Part shown: positions 18,194 to 26,249 of the stretch, piece after piece | Numbering within the stretch: the stretch's first letter is position 1 | How the letters are laid out: each line of letters opens with the position of its first letter | NCBI GenBank assembly: GCA_963724365.1 | Contig: CAVRUR010000017.1 | Span: 1 to 64,000, forward strand | Reading direction: 5' to 3' | Length of the DNA: 64,000 bases | Origin: JALORV01 sp963724365 | GTDB lineage: Bacteria > Pseudomonadota > Gammaproteobacteria > Burkholderiales > Burkholderiaceae_F | Notes under the pieces: model-generated | What the model was told of the DNA's origin: nothing | Database searches by the model: none | Seen by the model: only the letters and a program-made list of their open reading frames with translations | Translations under genes and position numbers: made by a program

Positions 18194-19366
18194 TCACCTG
18201 GAGAAGACAATCCGCTCGTCGCGCAACAGGCGCGCCTGCACGAGCAGGGCCGTGGCGGTGACGGCAAGTGCTATTGCCGACGGCAGGGCGATGTCCGTCG
18301 TCGAGACGACTTCGCCGCGCAGCGCGCGCATCAGCACGGTCTGCTGGCCCAGCGCTGGTACGAAGAGCTGCCACGGTGCATCGCGGATGGTCAGGAACAG
18401 CGGCAGGATCGGCACGAAGTTCACCAGCATCGTGATATAGCTCGCGTAGGTCTGCGCTTCCTTGTGGCTGCGGCCGTAAGTTGCCGCCAGCATGTTGAGC
18501 GAGCCCACCATGGCCGAAAACGGCAGCAGCAGCACGATGAACAGAGCCACCTCGGGCAGGCCGAACTGCATCAGCGCGGCAAGGTTCTCGCTGCGGACGA
18601 ACTGCATTGCGGCGGTGAAGCCGGCCAGCGTGAGCACGACGACGGCGGCCGAGCAGGTCGCGGTCACGGCCCACTTGCCGAGCACGAGCGAGCCGGTCGC
18701 CACCGGATTCATCAGCAGCGGCTCGAGCGATCCGCGTTCGCGCTCGCCGGCCGTGACGTCGATGGCGACGCTGATCGCACCGACGACCGCACCCACCAGT
18801 GCGAGCCAGGGCACCAGAAACAGTAATTGCGCGCCTCGTGCACGGCTGCCGGCGAGGTTGACGTCTTCGATCTGCAGTGGCTTCAGTACCTGCGGGCTGA
18901 CGCCGCGTGCCAGCAGACGCTGCGAACCGAGTTCACCGTTGAATCCCTGCAGCAGCGCCATCGTGGTTCGCACGGCCGTCTGGGCGCGGTTCGCCGTTCC
19001 ATCGAACACTACATCGAGGCGGATGGTTTCGCCGGCGGCCAGGCGAGGGCCGAAGTCGTCTGGAATCACGACCACCGCGTTCTGCAGGTGGCCGGAACGC
19101 AACTGTTCGCGGAAATCCGCAGGTGCGTCGCGGATCGTCGCGCCGTTGCGTTGCAGGAAGTTGACGAGGGTCGGCGCAGCGGCGGCGTTGGCGATGACCA
19201 CTTCTCGCCGTGCGGCACTTTCCTCCGCGCTCGACACGAAACTGGCGATCAGCAGCAGCGAGACTGGGCCGGCCAGCAGCGAACTCACCAGCACCACGAT
19301 CCACGTGCGCCGGTCGCGCAGTGCATCCTTGAGTTCCTTGCGAAAGACGACCGCGGCCGCTCTCAC
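18194..19366 (-). CDS. natB: ABC transporter permease, NatB-like (ABC-2 type)
   Basis: A 390-residue ABC-2 permease: one membrane helix near the N-terminus (about 22-44), a large extracytoplasmic domain (about 50-175), then five or so hydrophobic helices in the C-terminal half (PWLALVGAVVGAISVAIDVTAGERERGSLEPLL spans the first two elements). TAGERERGSLEPLLMNP is the characteristic motif of NatB/YhaP-type sodium-efflux permeases. The ATG overlaps the natA stop (ATGA), so it pairs with that ATPase. The substrate is unproven; Na+ or another small exported compound is possible. Confidence 0.82.
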   Translation of the reverse strand: MRAAAVVFRKELKDALRDRRTWIVVLVSSLLAGPVSLLLIASFVSSAEESAARREVVIANAAAAPTLVNFLQRNGATIRDAPADFREQLRSGHLQNAVVVIPDDFGPRLAAGETIRLDVVFDGTANRAQTAVRTTMALLQGFNGELGSQRLLARGVSPQVLKPLQIEDVNLAGSRARGAQLLFLVPWLALVGAVVGAISVAIDVTAGERERGSLEPLLMNPVATGSLVLGKWAVTATCSAAVVVLTLAGFTAAMQFVRSENLAALMQFGLPEVALFIVLLLPFSAMVGSLNMLAATYGRSHKEAQTYASYITMLVNFVPILPLFLTIRDAPWQLFVPALGQQTVLMRALRGEVVSTTDIALPSAIALAVTATALLVQARLLRDERIVFSR

Positions 19367-20136
19367 CTTGCCTCCGCGACGGCATGCGGAACGTCTTCGT
19401 CATACGCCAGCGTCACGAACGCGTCCTCCAGCGTGGCTGCGCCGGCCTGGCGCCGGATCTCGTCGCCGCTGCCTTGCGCGATGCTGCGCCCGTGCGCAAC
19501 GATGACGATGCGGTCGGCGAGTTGCTCGACCTCCGGCATGATGTGCGATGACAGCACGATGCACTTGCCCTGCGAGCGCAGATGCACAAGCAGCCGTCGC
19601 AGTGCCCGCGTTGACATCACGTCCAGCCCGCTGGTCGGTTCGTCGAGGATCAGGTGTTGCGGATCGTGGATCAGGGCACGGGCAAGCGCGACTTTCATGC
19701 GCTCGCCGGTGCTGAAACCCTCGGTCCGGCGGTCGAGCAGCGGTGTCATGTCAAGCAGCTCCGACAGCATCGCCAGCCGATCATCCAGGGCGGCCCGTCC
19801 GATGCCGCGCAGATCGCCGTAATAGGCAATGTTCTCGCGGGCGGTGAGCCGTGCGTACAGGCCGCGCGCGTCGGACAGCATGCCCAGCTGAGCGCGGACG
19901 CCGCGCGCATTGCGGCGGACATCGAGTCCGCCGACCGTAATGCTGCCGGCATCGGCTTCGACCAGCGTGCCGACCAGGCGCAGAGTGGTGGTCTTGCCGG
20001 CTCCGTTGGGACCGAGCAGCGCGGTAATCGTGCCGTCGGGTGCGTCGAAACTGACGTCCACCACTGCGGCGACCTGCGTGCGACGGCGCTGCACGCGGGC
20101 GCTGAACGACTTGGCAAGATGGCGTGCCTCGATCAT
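19363..20136 (-). CDS. natA: ABC transporter ATP-binding protein, NatA-like
   Basis: A 257-residue ABC ATPase: Walker A GPNGAGKTT, signature FSTGERMKVALARAL (STGER rather than the usual SGGQ, as common in NatA/CcmA-type exporters), Walker B HLILDEPTSGLD, H-loop (SSHIM). The start MIEARHLAKSF at 20136 overlaps the stop of the hydrolase gene, and the natB start overlaps its own stop, so three genes are tightly coupled. Upstream in-frame sequence is hydrolase and was not included. Confidence 0.87.
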   Translation of the reverse strand: MIEARHLAKSFSARVQRRRTQVAAVVDVSFDAPDGTITALLGPNGAGKTTTLRLVGTLVEADAGSITVGGLDVRRNARGVRAQLGMLSDARGLYARLTARENIAYYGDLRGIGRAALDDRLAMLSELLDMTPLLDRRTEGFSTGERMKVALARALIHDPQHLILDEPTSGLDVMSTRALRRLLVHLRSQGKCIVLSSHIMPEVEQLADRIVIVAHGRSIAQGSGDEIRRQAGAATLEDAFVTLAYDEDVPHAVAEAR

Positions 20137-21602
20137 CGACGTGCTTTGGGGGGCGCTGCTTCGATCGGCTCGAAGAAGCTCGCGGCAGGTAGTTTCTCGA
20201 GGCAATCAGCGTCGAGGTTGACGAAGTCACCTTCCCGGACGAAACGCGTGATCAGGCGTGGGGCGCAACCCTGTCCGCTGAGTCCGTGGCCAAGGTAAGG
20301 AGAGACGATGTGACGCGCGTTGCCGAGCCGCTCGACGACCGAAGCGCCGTGGCGCGGCGGCGTGGCGGGATCCAGGCCGCCGGACAGCACGAGCACTGGC
20401 GCCTCCGCGCGCGGGATCTGGTAGAAGCCCTCAGGGACGGGTCGCGTCGCGATCGCGATGCACGCGTCTGCATACAGGTCCGCAAACGTGGTACCGAAGC
20501 GCGTGGCTGCAGCGGCCTTGCGGTGCGTCGGACTCAGCCGTGGCAGATCCTCCGCGCAAATGACGGCGAAGTGCATGCCGAGCGCAAAGTTTTCACTGAC
20601 GCGACCGCTCACCGCGACCGACAGCGCGACGAGCCCGTTGAAGTCGCCTCCCTCTGCTTCGGCGAGCGCCTGCGGCAGCACCGCACCGAGCGCCGGCAGA
20701 TATAGCGGCACGCGCAGCAGCGAGGCGAGCAGGCGCCGGTCCACCTGCAGCGACTGCGATTGTCCGGTCAGCGGATCCGACACGGTGGTCTCGAAGCCGT
20801 CGTCGGCACGCGCGAGCAGCGCGCCAATGCGCGCGTCGAAGTCGGGAAAGCGGACTCGACAGCGCTCGTCCGACCTGCAGGTCGCGGACAACGCGGCCAG
20901 CGCTGCATCGGCGTCGAGGGCAAAGGCCGCGGGCAACGTCATGTCCGGCGGTGCCACGCCGTCCAGCACGGCCGTGCGGACGTGTTGCGGGTAGCGGCGC
21001 AGGTACTCGAGTGCCGCGCGCGTTCCGTACGATCCTCCCCAGAGATTGATGCGCGCTGCTCCGAGCTTCATGCGCACCGCGTCGACGTCGTCCACCGCTA
21101 TCCAGGTCGCGTACTGCCGCGTGTCGGCACGCAGTTCACGCAGGCAGCGTTGCAGGCGGTCGAGTTGCTTCGACGGATCGAGTGTGGCTGCCAGCGAGGG
21201 CTCGTCGTCCGGACAGTCGAGTGGGTTCGACTTTCCCGTGCCGCGCTGATCGATGAACACGATGTCGCGGCGGGCATTGAGTTCCGCGAAGATCGGCATC
21301 GTGATGCCGATGACACGGGTGGCCGCCTGGCCCGGTCCACCGGCGAAGACGACGACCGGGTCCGGCTGCTTGTTGCGCGCCACGGCGGGCACGACCGCGA
21401 AGTGGATGTCGATCTTCCGGCCGGCTGGTGCGTCCGGGTCTTCCGGCATCGATACCGCGCCGCACAGGATCTCGCGTTCAACCCCGGGGAGACGACACGG
21501 CTCCAGCCCGTCGGCGCGCGGGCCCGCACTGGGCCGGCACGCCGCCAGCACCAGCACAGCGGCAAGCGCAAGCGCGGAAGTGGTCGAACGCATGATCGTC
21601 AT
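20133..21602 (-). CDS. Exported alpha/beta-hydrolase, S33 peptidase / TAP-like
   Basis: About 489 residues with a lipoprotein-type signal (LALAAVLVLAACRPS, lipobox LAAC). The hydrolase fold shows an oxyanion motif (VFAGGPGQAA), IDQRGTGKS, the nucleophile elbow GGSYGTRAALEYLRRYP (Ser in GGSYG), and the C-terminal TAP-like part with the acidic residue in LSGGLDPATPP and the histidine in YLGHGLSGQ. This is the layout of tripeptidyl-/prolyl-aminopeptidase-like S33 proteins. First gene of a unit with natAB, so it may process or detoxify something handled by the exporter (inference). The ATG at 21602 or one at 21593 could be used; neither has a good ribosome-binding site. Confidence 0.8.
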   Translation of the reverse strand: MTIMRSTTSALALAAVLVLAACRPSAGPRADGLEPCRLPGVEREILCGAVSMPEDPDAPAGRKIDIHFAVVPAVARNKQPDPVVVFAGGPGQAATRVIGITMPIFAELNARRDIVFIDQRGTGKSNPLDCPDDEPSLAATLDPSKQLDRLQRCLRELRADTRQYATWIAVDDVDAVRMKLGAARINLWGGSYGTRAALEYLRRYPQHVRTAVLDGVAPPDMTLPAAFALDADAALAALSATCRSDERCRVRFPDFDARIGALLARADDGFETTVSDPLTGQSQSLQVDRRLLASLLRVPLYLPALGAVLPQALAEAEGGDFNGLVALSVAVSGRVSENFALGMHFAVICAEDLPRLSPTHRKAAAATRFGTTFADLYADACIAIATRPVPEGFYQIPRAEAPVLVLSGGLDPATPPRHGASVVERLGNARHIVSPYLGHGLSGQGCAPRLITRFVREGDFVNLDADCLEKLPAASFFEPIEAAPPKARR

Positions 21603-21722
21603 GGGGGGCGGCGCGCAGCATAACAATGCCGCCGGGCTGGCCCCGTCTCAGACGACAGTCCGTTGCCCGGGCGGCGCCGACCGCCGATCCGCGGGAGCGA
21701 ACGGTGAACCCGGTGCGCGGGT

Positions 21723-22070
21723 TCAGTGATCGGACAGGATCTTGAGTCCGACCACGCCAGCCACGATCAGCAGCAGGCAAATCACGCGCGCGACCGTCGC
21801 CGGCTCGCGGAAAAGGAGCATCCCGAAGACGGAAGCGCCGGCCGCGCCGATGCCGACCCAGACGGCGTACGCGGTGCCCACGGGCAGCGCCTTCATGGCC
21901 AGCGCCAGCAGCCAGAACGACAGCATCGCTGTGGTCAGGACGATTGCGCTTGGACCTGCTCGTGAGAAACCATCCGTGGTCTTCATGCCGACGGCCCAGC
22001 CAATTTCGAGCAGCCCGGCGAGGGCGAGCAGAATCCACGCTTGGGCGGGTGTCGGTTGCATCCAGGACAT
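21723..22070 (-). CDS. gdx: Small multidrug resistance family guanidinium exporter (SugE/Gdx type)
   Basis: A 115-residue, four-helix SMR protein. The essential membrane glutamate lies in GLLEIGWAVGMKTTDGFS, a segment matching the Gdx/SugE subgroup (WAVG-KxTxGF) rather than EmrE. MKALPVGTAYAVWVGIGA is the typical loop-helix. Gdx proteins exchange guanidinium for protons as dual-topology dimers; the subgroup call is from sequence pattern. No guanidine riboswitch was recognised in the 144-bp divergent region upstream. Single-gene unit on the minus strand. Confidence 0.85.
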   Translation of the reverse strand: MSWMQPTPAQAWILLALAGLLEIGWAVGMKTTDGFSRAGPSAIVLTTAMLSFWLLALAMKALPVGTAYAVWVGIGAAGASVFGMLLFREPATVARVICLLLIVAGVVGLKILSDH

Positions 22071-22214
22071 ATCAGTTGACTGGTGGGTACGTTCAGGCGT
22101 TGGCGCACATCTTAAGTGCGCTGGACGTCCCAGCGCTGGTCACGGCGCGCGGGTGCAAGTGCGGCTCGGACATATCGCGTGGCAATCGCAAGGAATCCAG
22201 TAAGAAGGAACACG

Positions 22215-22595
22215 ATGGAACGCCGCTACTTTGCACTGGGGTCGCTGTCGGCACTGATTGGAGTGGCGGCCGGTGCATTCGGCGCGCATGCGCTGAAGGC
22301 GCGGCTGGCGCCGGACCTGCTGATCGCTTTCGAGACCGGAGTGCGGTACCAGTTGGTGCACTCCCTCGCACTGCTGGCGGTCGCATGGGCGGTCGTGCGC
22401 TGGCCGGGCCGCGCGACCACGTCCGCCGGAGTGCTTTTCCTGGCCGGCATCGTACTGTTCAGCGGCAGCCTGTACGGGCTGGCGCTGACCGGTACACGCA
22501 CGCTGGGTATCGTCACTCCATTCGGCGGGGTGGCGTTCATTGCGGGCTGGGCCTGCCTGGCCTGGGGCGCATTGCGAACGCAGGCGCGCGCCTGA
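22215..22595 (+). CDS. DUF423 family membrane protein
   Basis: A 126-residue protein with four hydrophobic helices. The N-terminal pattern GSLSALIGVAAGAFGAHALK and internal FETGVRYQLVHSLALL are the DUF423 (YgdD-like) hallmarks. Preceded by AAGAAGG seven bases before the ATG. The function of the family is not established. It faces gdx across a divergent promoter region. Confidence 0.85.
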   Translation: MERRYFALGSLSALIGVAAGAFGAHALKARLAPDLLIAFETGVRYQLVHSLALLAVAWAVVRWPGRATTSAGVLFLAGIVLFSGSLYGLALTGTRTLGIVTPFGGVAFIAGWACLAWGALRTQARA

Positions 22596-22641
22596 ACTGC
22601 ACAGGCGCTGCACAGTCGCTGAACAGGCGCCTCCGTAGAAT

Positions 22642-23583
22642 GTGCCCGTGTCCCACACCGCGCGCCGCCTGTTCCTGGCCGGACTTGCGCTGGCCATTGT
22701 CGGCAGCGTGCTGTTCTCGGCCAAAGCGATCGTCGTCAAGCTCGCCTACCGGCACGGCGTCGATGCCGCCACGCTGATCGCCCTGCGTATGGCCTTCTCC
22801 GTACCGTTCTTCATCGCTGCGTACCTGTGGAGCAGCCGCGGCGCACCGGCACTGACGGCGCGCGACCATCGACACCTGATCGTCATCGGCCTGCTCGGCT
22901 ACTATGCCGCGAGCTATTTCGACTTCCTCGGGCTTCAGTTCATCACGGCTGCGCTTGAGCGCCTGATCCTGTACCTCAACCCCACCATCGTCCTGCTGAT
23001 GTCGGCTCTGTTTCTCGGCAAGCGCTTCAGCCGGCGCGACGTCTCGGCGCTCGCACTCGCCTACGGCGGCATCCTGCTGGTGTTCCTGCACGACGTCAGC
23101 CTCGCAGGCGAAGGCGTCCCGCTTGGCGCCATGCTGGTATTCGCAAGCGCCGTCTGTTACGCCGTGTATCTCGTGATGTCGGGAGAACTGGTGCGGCGTG
23201 TCGGCGCGATCCGCCTGACGTCCTATGCGATGTGCGTGTCGACCGTCGCCGTGTTCGCGCAGTTCGCGCTGCTCAATCCGCTGGGCGCGCTCGAACAGCC
23301 GACGCCGGTCTACTGGCTGTCGCTGGTCAACGGACTGCTGTGCACCGTGTTGCCGGTGTTCGCCACGATGATGGCGGTCGAGCGCATCGGCGCAGGCCGC
23401 ACGTCGCTCGCGGCCATGGTGGGACCGGTGGCCACGATTGCACTGGCCTATGTGTTTCTCGGCGAGACCGTGGGTGGCTGGCAGATGGCCGGCACTGCAC
23501 TCGTGCTCGCCGGTGTGTACGTGTTGTCCCGACCATCCACGGCACCCGCTCCGGCGGGCGGCGCCGGCAAGGAGACCCCATGA
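22642..23583 (+). CDS. EamA/DMT-family permease
   Basis: A 313-residue protein with ten hydrophobic helices arranged as two EamA repeats (second repeat ends LGETVGGWQMAGTALVLAGVYVLSRP). Family members export metabolites or amino acids; the substrate cannot be told. No ATG exists near the start, so GTG at 22642 (or 22648) is used. The stop overlaps the ATG of the quinone oxidoreductase gene (ATGA), suggesting co-translation. Confidence 0.82.
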   Translation: MPVSHTARRLFLAGLALAIVGSVLFSAKAIVVKLAYRHGVDAATLIALRMAFSVPFFIAAYLWSSRGAPALTARDHRHLIVIGLLGYYAASYFDFLGLQFITAALERLILYLNPTIVLLMSALFLGKRFSRRDVSALALAYGGILLVFLHDVSLAGEGVPLGAMLVFASAVCYAVYLVMSGELVRRVGAIRLTSYAMCVSTVAVFAQFALLNPLGALEQPTPVYWLSLVNGLLCTVLPVFATMMAVERIGAGRTSLAAMVGPVATIALAYVFLGETVGGWQMAGTALVLAGVYVLSRPSTAPAPAGGAGKETP

Positions 23584-24560
23584 AGGCGAAGTCCATCGTT
23601 GTTCGCACGCACGGCGGTGCGGACGTGCTCGAACTCACCGAACTCGACGTCCCGGATCCTGGCCCGGACGAGGTGCGCATTCGGCAGCACGCGATCGGGC
23701 TCAACTACATCGACGTGTACTACCGCACGGGGCTTTATAGCGGCGCGTTGCCGCACGGCCTCGGATTCGAGGGTGCCGGCGTGGCCGAGGCCGTCGGCAG
23801 CAACGTGAAATTCCTGAAGTCGGGCGACCGCGTGGCGTATCCGCAGGGACCGCTAGGCGCCTACTCCGAGGCGCGGACGATGCCCGCGGCTACCGTGGTC
23901 AGGCTGCCGAAGCAGATCTCGTTCGAGCAGGGCGCAGCGGTGATGCTGAAGGGCCTGACGGTGCAGTACCTGTTTCGCCAGACGTATCGCCTGCAGGGCC
24001 ATGAAACAATTCTGTTTCACGCGGCAGCAGGCGGCGTCGGACTGATTGCCTGCCAGTGGGCGCGTGCGCTCGGAGTGAAGCTGATCGGCACCGTGAGTTC
24101 GCCGGAGAAGGCGGCGCTGGCGAAGAAAGCAGGCGCCTGGCAGACAATCGACTACAGCAAGGAAAACTTCGTCGAGCGCGTTCTGCAACTGTCGGGCGGA
24201 AAGAAGTTGCCGGTCGTCTATGACGGCGTCGGCAAGTCCACCTGGGACGGTTCCCTCGACTGCGTCGAGCCGCGCGGCCTGATGGTGAGCTTCGGCAACG
24301 CCTCGGGCGCAGTGACCGGTGTTGCCATCGGCATCCTCGCGCAGAAGGGGTCGCTGTTCCTGACGCGACCGACGCTCGCGACGCACATCGTGCCGCGAGC
24401 GCGGCTGGAGGCCTCGTCGGACGAACTGTTCGGCCTGATGATCGCCGGCAAGATCAAGGTCGACATCGAACAGCGCTATCCGCTCGCGGAGGCGGCCCGC
24501 GCGCATCGCGACCTCGAGGCGCGCAAGACAGTGGGGTCGACGGTATTGCTGCCGGGGTAG
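23580..24560 (+). CDS. qor: NADPH:quinone oxidoreductase (zeta-crystallin type)
   Basis: A 326-residue zinc-free medium-chain reductase. GroES-like N-terminal domain with NYIDVYYRTGLY, Rossmann motif HAAAGGVGLIACQWA (about 150-164) for NADPH, and the zeta-crystallin signature regions throughout. It catalyses NADPH-dependent one-electron reduction of quinones. The start overlaps the EamA stop; the reading that begins upstream of 23580 is a shadow of that gene. Confidence 0.9.
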   Translation: MKAKSIVVRTHGGADVLELTELDVPDPGPDEVRIRQHAIGLNYIDVYYRTGLYSGALPHGLGFEGAGVAEAVGSNVKFLKSGDRVAYPQGPLGAYSEARTMPAATVVRLPKQISFEQGAAVMLKGLTVQYLFRQTYRLQGHETILFHAAAGGVGLIACQWARALGVKLIGTVSSPEKAALAKKAGAWQTIDYSKENFVERVLQLSGGKKLPVVYDGVGKSTWDGSLDCVEPRGLMVSFGNASGAVTGVAIGILAQKGSLFLTRPTLATHIVPRARLEASSDELFGLMIAGKIKVDIEQRYPLAEAARAHRDLEARKTVGSTVLLPG

Positions 24561-24682
24561 CGGTGGCTGGAGCGCGCCGGTCAGGCGCGTGCACGCTGCG
24601 GTGCCGGTGCTAGCCTAGCCACTTTGCGGCCGTGCGCGTGCGCACTCCGTTGGACAACGTGTCATCGACAAGGAGACCCATC

Positions 24683-25219
24683 ATGAGTTCGCTTCAGAAT
24701 CAACTCGCCATGGCTGCAGTGGCATTGGGTGCCGTCGCCTTGTCCGGCTGTGCCAGCATGAATGCGGCTCCCACGGCGCAGGCAGAACTGAAGCCGACGC
24801 AGGGCAACACCGCGAGCGGCTGGGTGCGGTTCGAGCAGCGCGGCAGCAGCGTTCTGGTGACCGCGGAGGTGCGCGGGCTGAAGCCGAACACCGAACACGG
24901 CTTCCACGTGCATGAGAAGGGTGACTGCTCGGCACCCGACGCGACCAGCGCCGGCGGGCACTTCAATCCCGGCAGCAGCCCGCACGCGCATTACATGCAG
25001 GATGCGAGGCATGCCGGCGACATGACGAACCTGATGGCCGACGCGAGCGGCGTGGCCAGGTACAGCTACACCAGCAACGCGCTGAGCGTTGCAGGCGGCG
25101 CGGCCAACGGTGTCATCGGACGTGCCGTCGTCGTTCATCGGGATGCGGACGATTACAAGAGCCAGCCCGCCGGCAACTCCGGACCGCGCATCGCCTGCGG
25201 CGTTGTCGCCTTGCGCTGA
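24683..25219 (+). CDS. sodC: Cu/Zn superoxide dismutase, lipoprotein
   Basis: A 178-residue periplasmic enzyme that dismutates superoxide. A signal peptide ends in lipobox LSGC (C23), predicting a lipid anchor. Metal ligands are visible: H75 and H77 (GFHVHEKGDC), bridging H93 (GGHFNP), further His residues in the zinc loop (HAHYMQDARHAGDMTNL, D113) and H152 (VVHRDADDY). C82 and C172 can form the conserved disulfide. AGGAG lies six bases before the ATG. Convergent with fbp, 25 bp between stops. Confidence 0.93.
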   Translation: MSSLQNQLAMAAVALGAVALSGCASMNAAPTAQAELKPTQGNTASGWVRFEQRGSSVLVTAEVRGLKPNTEHGFHVHEKGDCSAPDATSAGGHFNPGSSPHAHYMQDARHAGDMTNLMADASGVARYSYTSNALSVAGGAANGVIGRAVVVHRDADDYKSQPAGNSGPRIACGVVALR

Positions 25220-25244
25220 CTGCGTCAGGTCCGGAGCGCGTCGG

Positions 25245-26249
25245 TCACGCCAGCGACTGGTGGTACGCAGTGACCCGGTCGACTTCGTTTTTCGACCCCA
25301 TGAACACTGCGACACGCTCATGCAGCGTCGTCGGCTGGATGTCCAGGATGCGTTGGTGCCCGTTGGTCGCGGTGCCGCCGGCTTCCTCGACCAGGAACGA
25401 CATCGGATTTCCTTCGTACATCAGTCGAAGCCTGCCGGGCTTGTCGGGTTGGCGCGCATCACGCGGGTACATGAAGATGCCGCCGCGCGACATGATCCGG
25501 TGCACATCGGCCACCATGGAAGCGACCCAGCGCATGTTGAAGTCCTTGCCGCGCGGTCCGGTCGTGCCAGCCAGCATCTCGTCGACGAAGCGTTTCACCG
25601 GCGGCTCCCAGTGCCGCACGTTCGACATGTTTATCGCGAACTCCTTGGTATCGGCGGGAATCCGGACGTTCTCCTGTGTCAGAACGAACGAGCCGGTGTC
25701 GCGCGCCAGCGTGAAGACCTGCACTCCGTAGCCCACGGACAGCACCAGCAGTGTCTGCGGACCGTACACCGTGTAGCCGGCACACACCTGGCGTGAGCCC
25801 GGCTGCAGGAAGGATTGTTCGTCCGGCTCGACGTCGCTTGAAAGCGCCCGCAGCACCGAAAATATGGTGCCGATCGAAACGTTGACGTCGATGTTGCTCG
25901 AGCCGTCGAGCGGATCGAACAACAGCAGGTACTTTCCGCGCGGATAGGCCACCGGGATGCCGAGCGGGTTGTCCATCTCCTCGGAGGCCATGCCGGCCAG
26001 GTAGCCGCCCCAGCTGTTGGCCTCGACCAGGATCTCGTTGGACAGCACGTCGAGCTTCTTCTGCGCTTCGCCCTGGATGTTGGTGGTGCCGGCCCCGCCC
26101 AGTACGCCGCCAAGCGCACCCAGGCCTACGGCGTGACTGATCGTCTTGCAGGCGCGCGCCACGGTCTCGAGCAGGAGGCGCAGTTCCGGATCGAGCCCGT
26201 GCTCCCGCTCACAGCGGATCAGGTAATGGGTCAGCGACAGGTTCGCCAT
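25245..26249 (-). CDS. fbp: Fructose-1,6-bisphosphatase class I
   Basis: A 334-residue gluconeogenic enzyme hydrolysing fructose-1,6-bisphosphate. Metal-site motifs are ASEEMDNP and LLFDPLDGSSNIDVNV; substrate-binding motifs are NMSNVRHWEPP and GGIFMYPRD. The ATG at 26249 shares one base with the pepN stop (TGATG), so it is the second gene of a pepN-fbp unit. The longer frame beginning at 26915 is out-of-frame pepN sequence. Such fbp-pepN pairs are common in Betaproteobacteria. Confidence 0.94.
   Translation of the reverse strand: MANLSLTHYLIRCEREHGLDPELRLLLETVARACKTISHAVGLGALGGVLGGAGTTNIQGEAQKKLDVLSNEILVEANSWGGYLAGMASEEMDNPLGIPVAYPRGKYLLLFDPLDGSSNIDVNVSIGTIFSVLRALSSDVEPDEQSFLQPGSRQVCAGYTVYGPQTLLVLSVGYGVQVFTLARDTGSFVLTQENVRIPADTKEFAINMSNVRHWEPPVKRFVDEMLAGTTGPRGKDFNMRWVASMVADVHRIMSRGGIFMYPRDARQPDKPGRLRLMYEGNPMSFLVEEAGGTATNGHQRILDIQPTTLHERVAVFMGSKNEVDRVTAYHQSLA

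Noticed and set aside
21706..21724. Hairpin GAACCCG/CGGGTTC at the gdx stop codon as a terminator
   Set aside because: It overlaps the stop codon, has a 7-bp stem and no T-run on the minus strand, so it is too weak to call.
22071..22214. Guanidine riboswitch upstream of gdx
   Set aside because: I looked for the conserved loops and hairpins of the known guanidine classes and did not recognise them; only short GC-rich stems are present.
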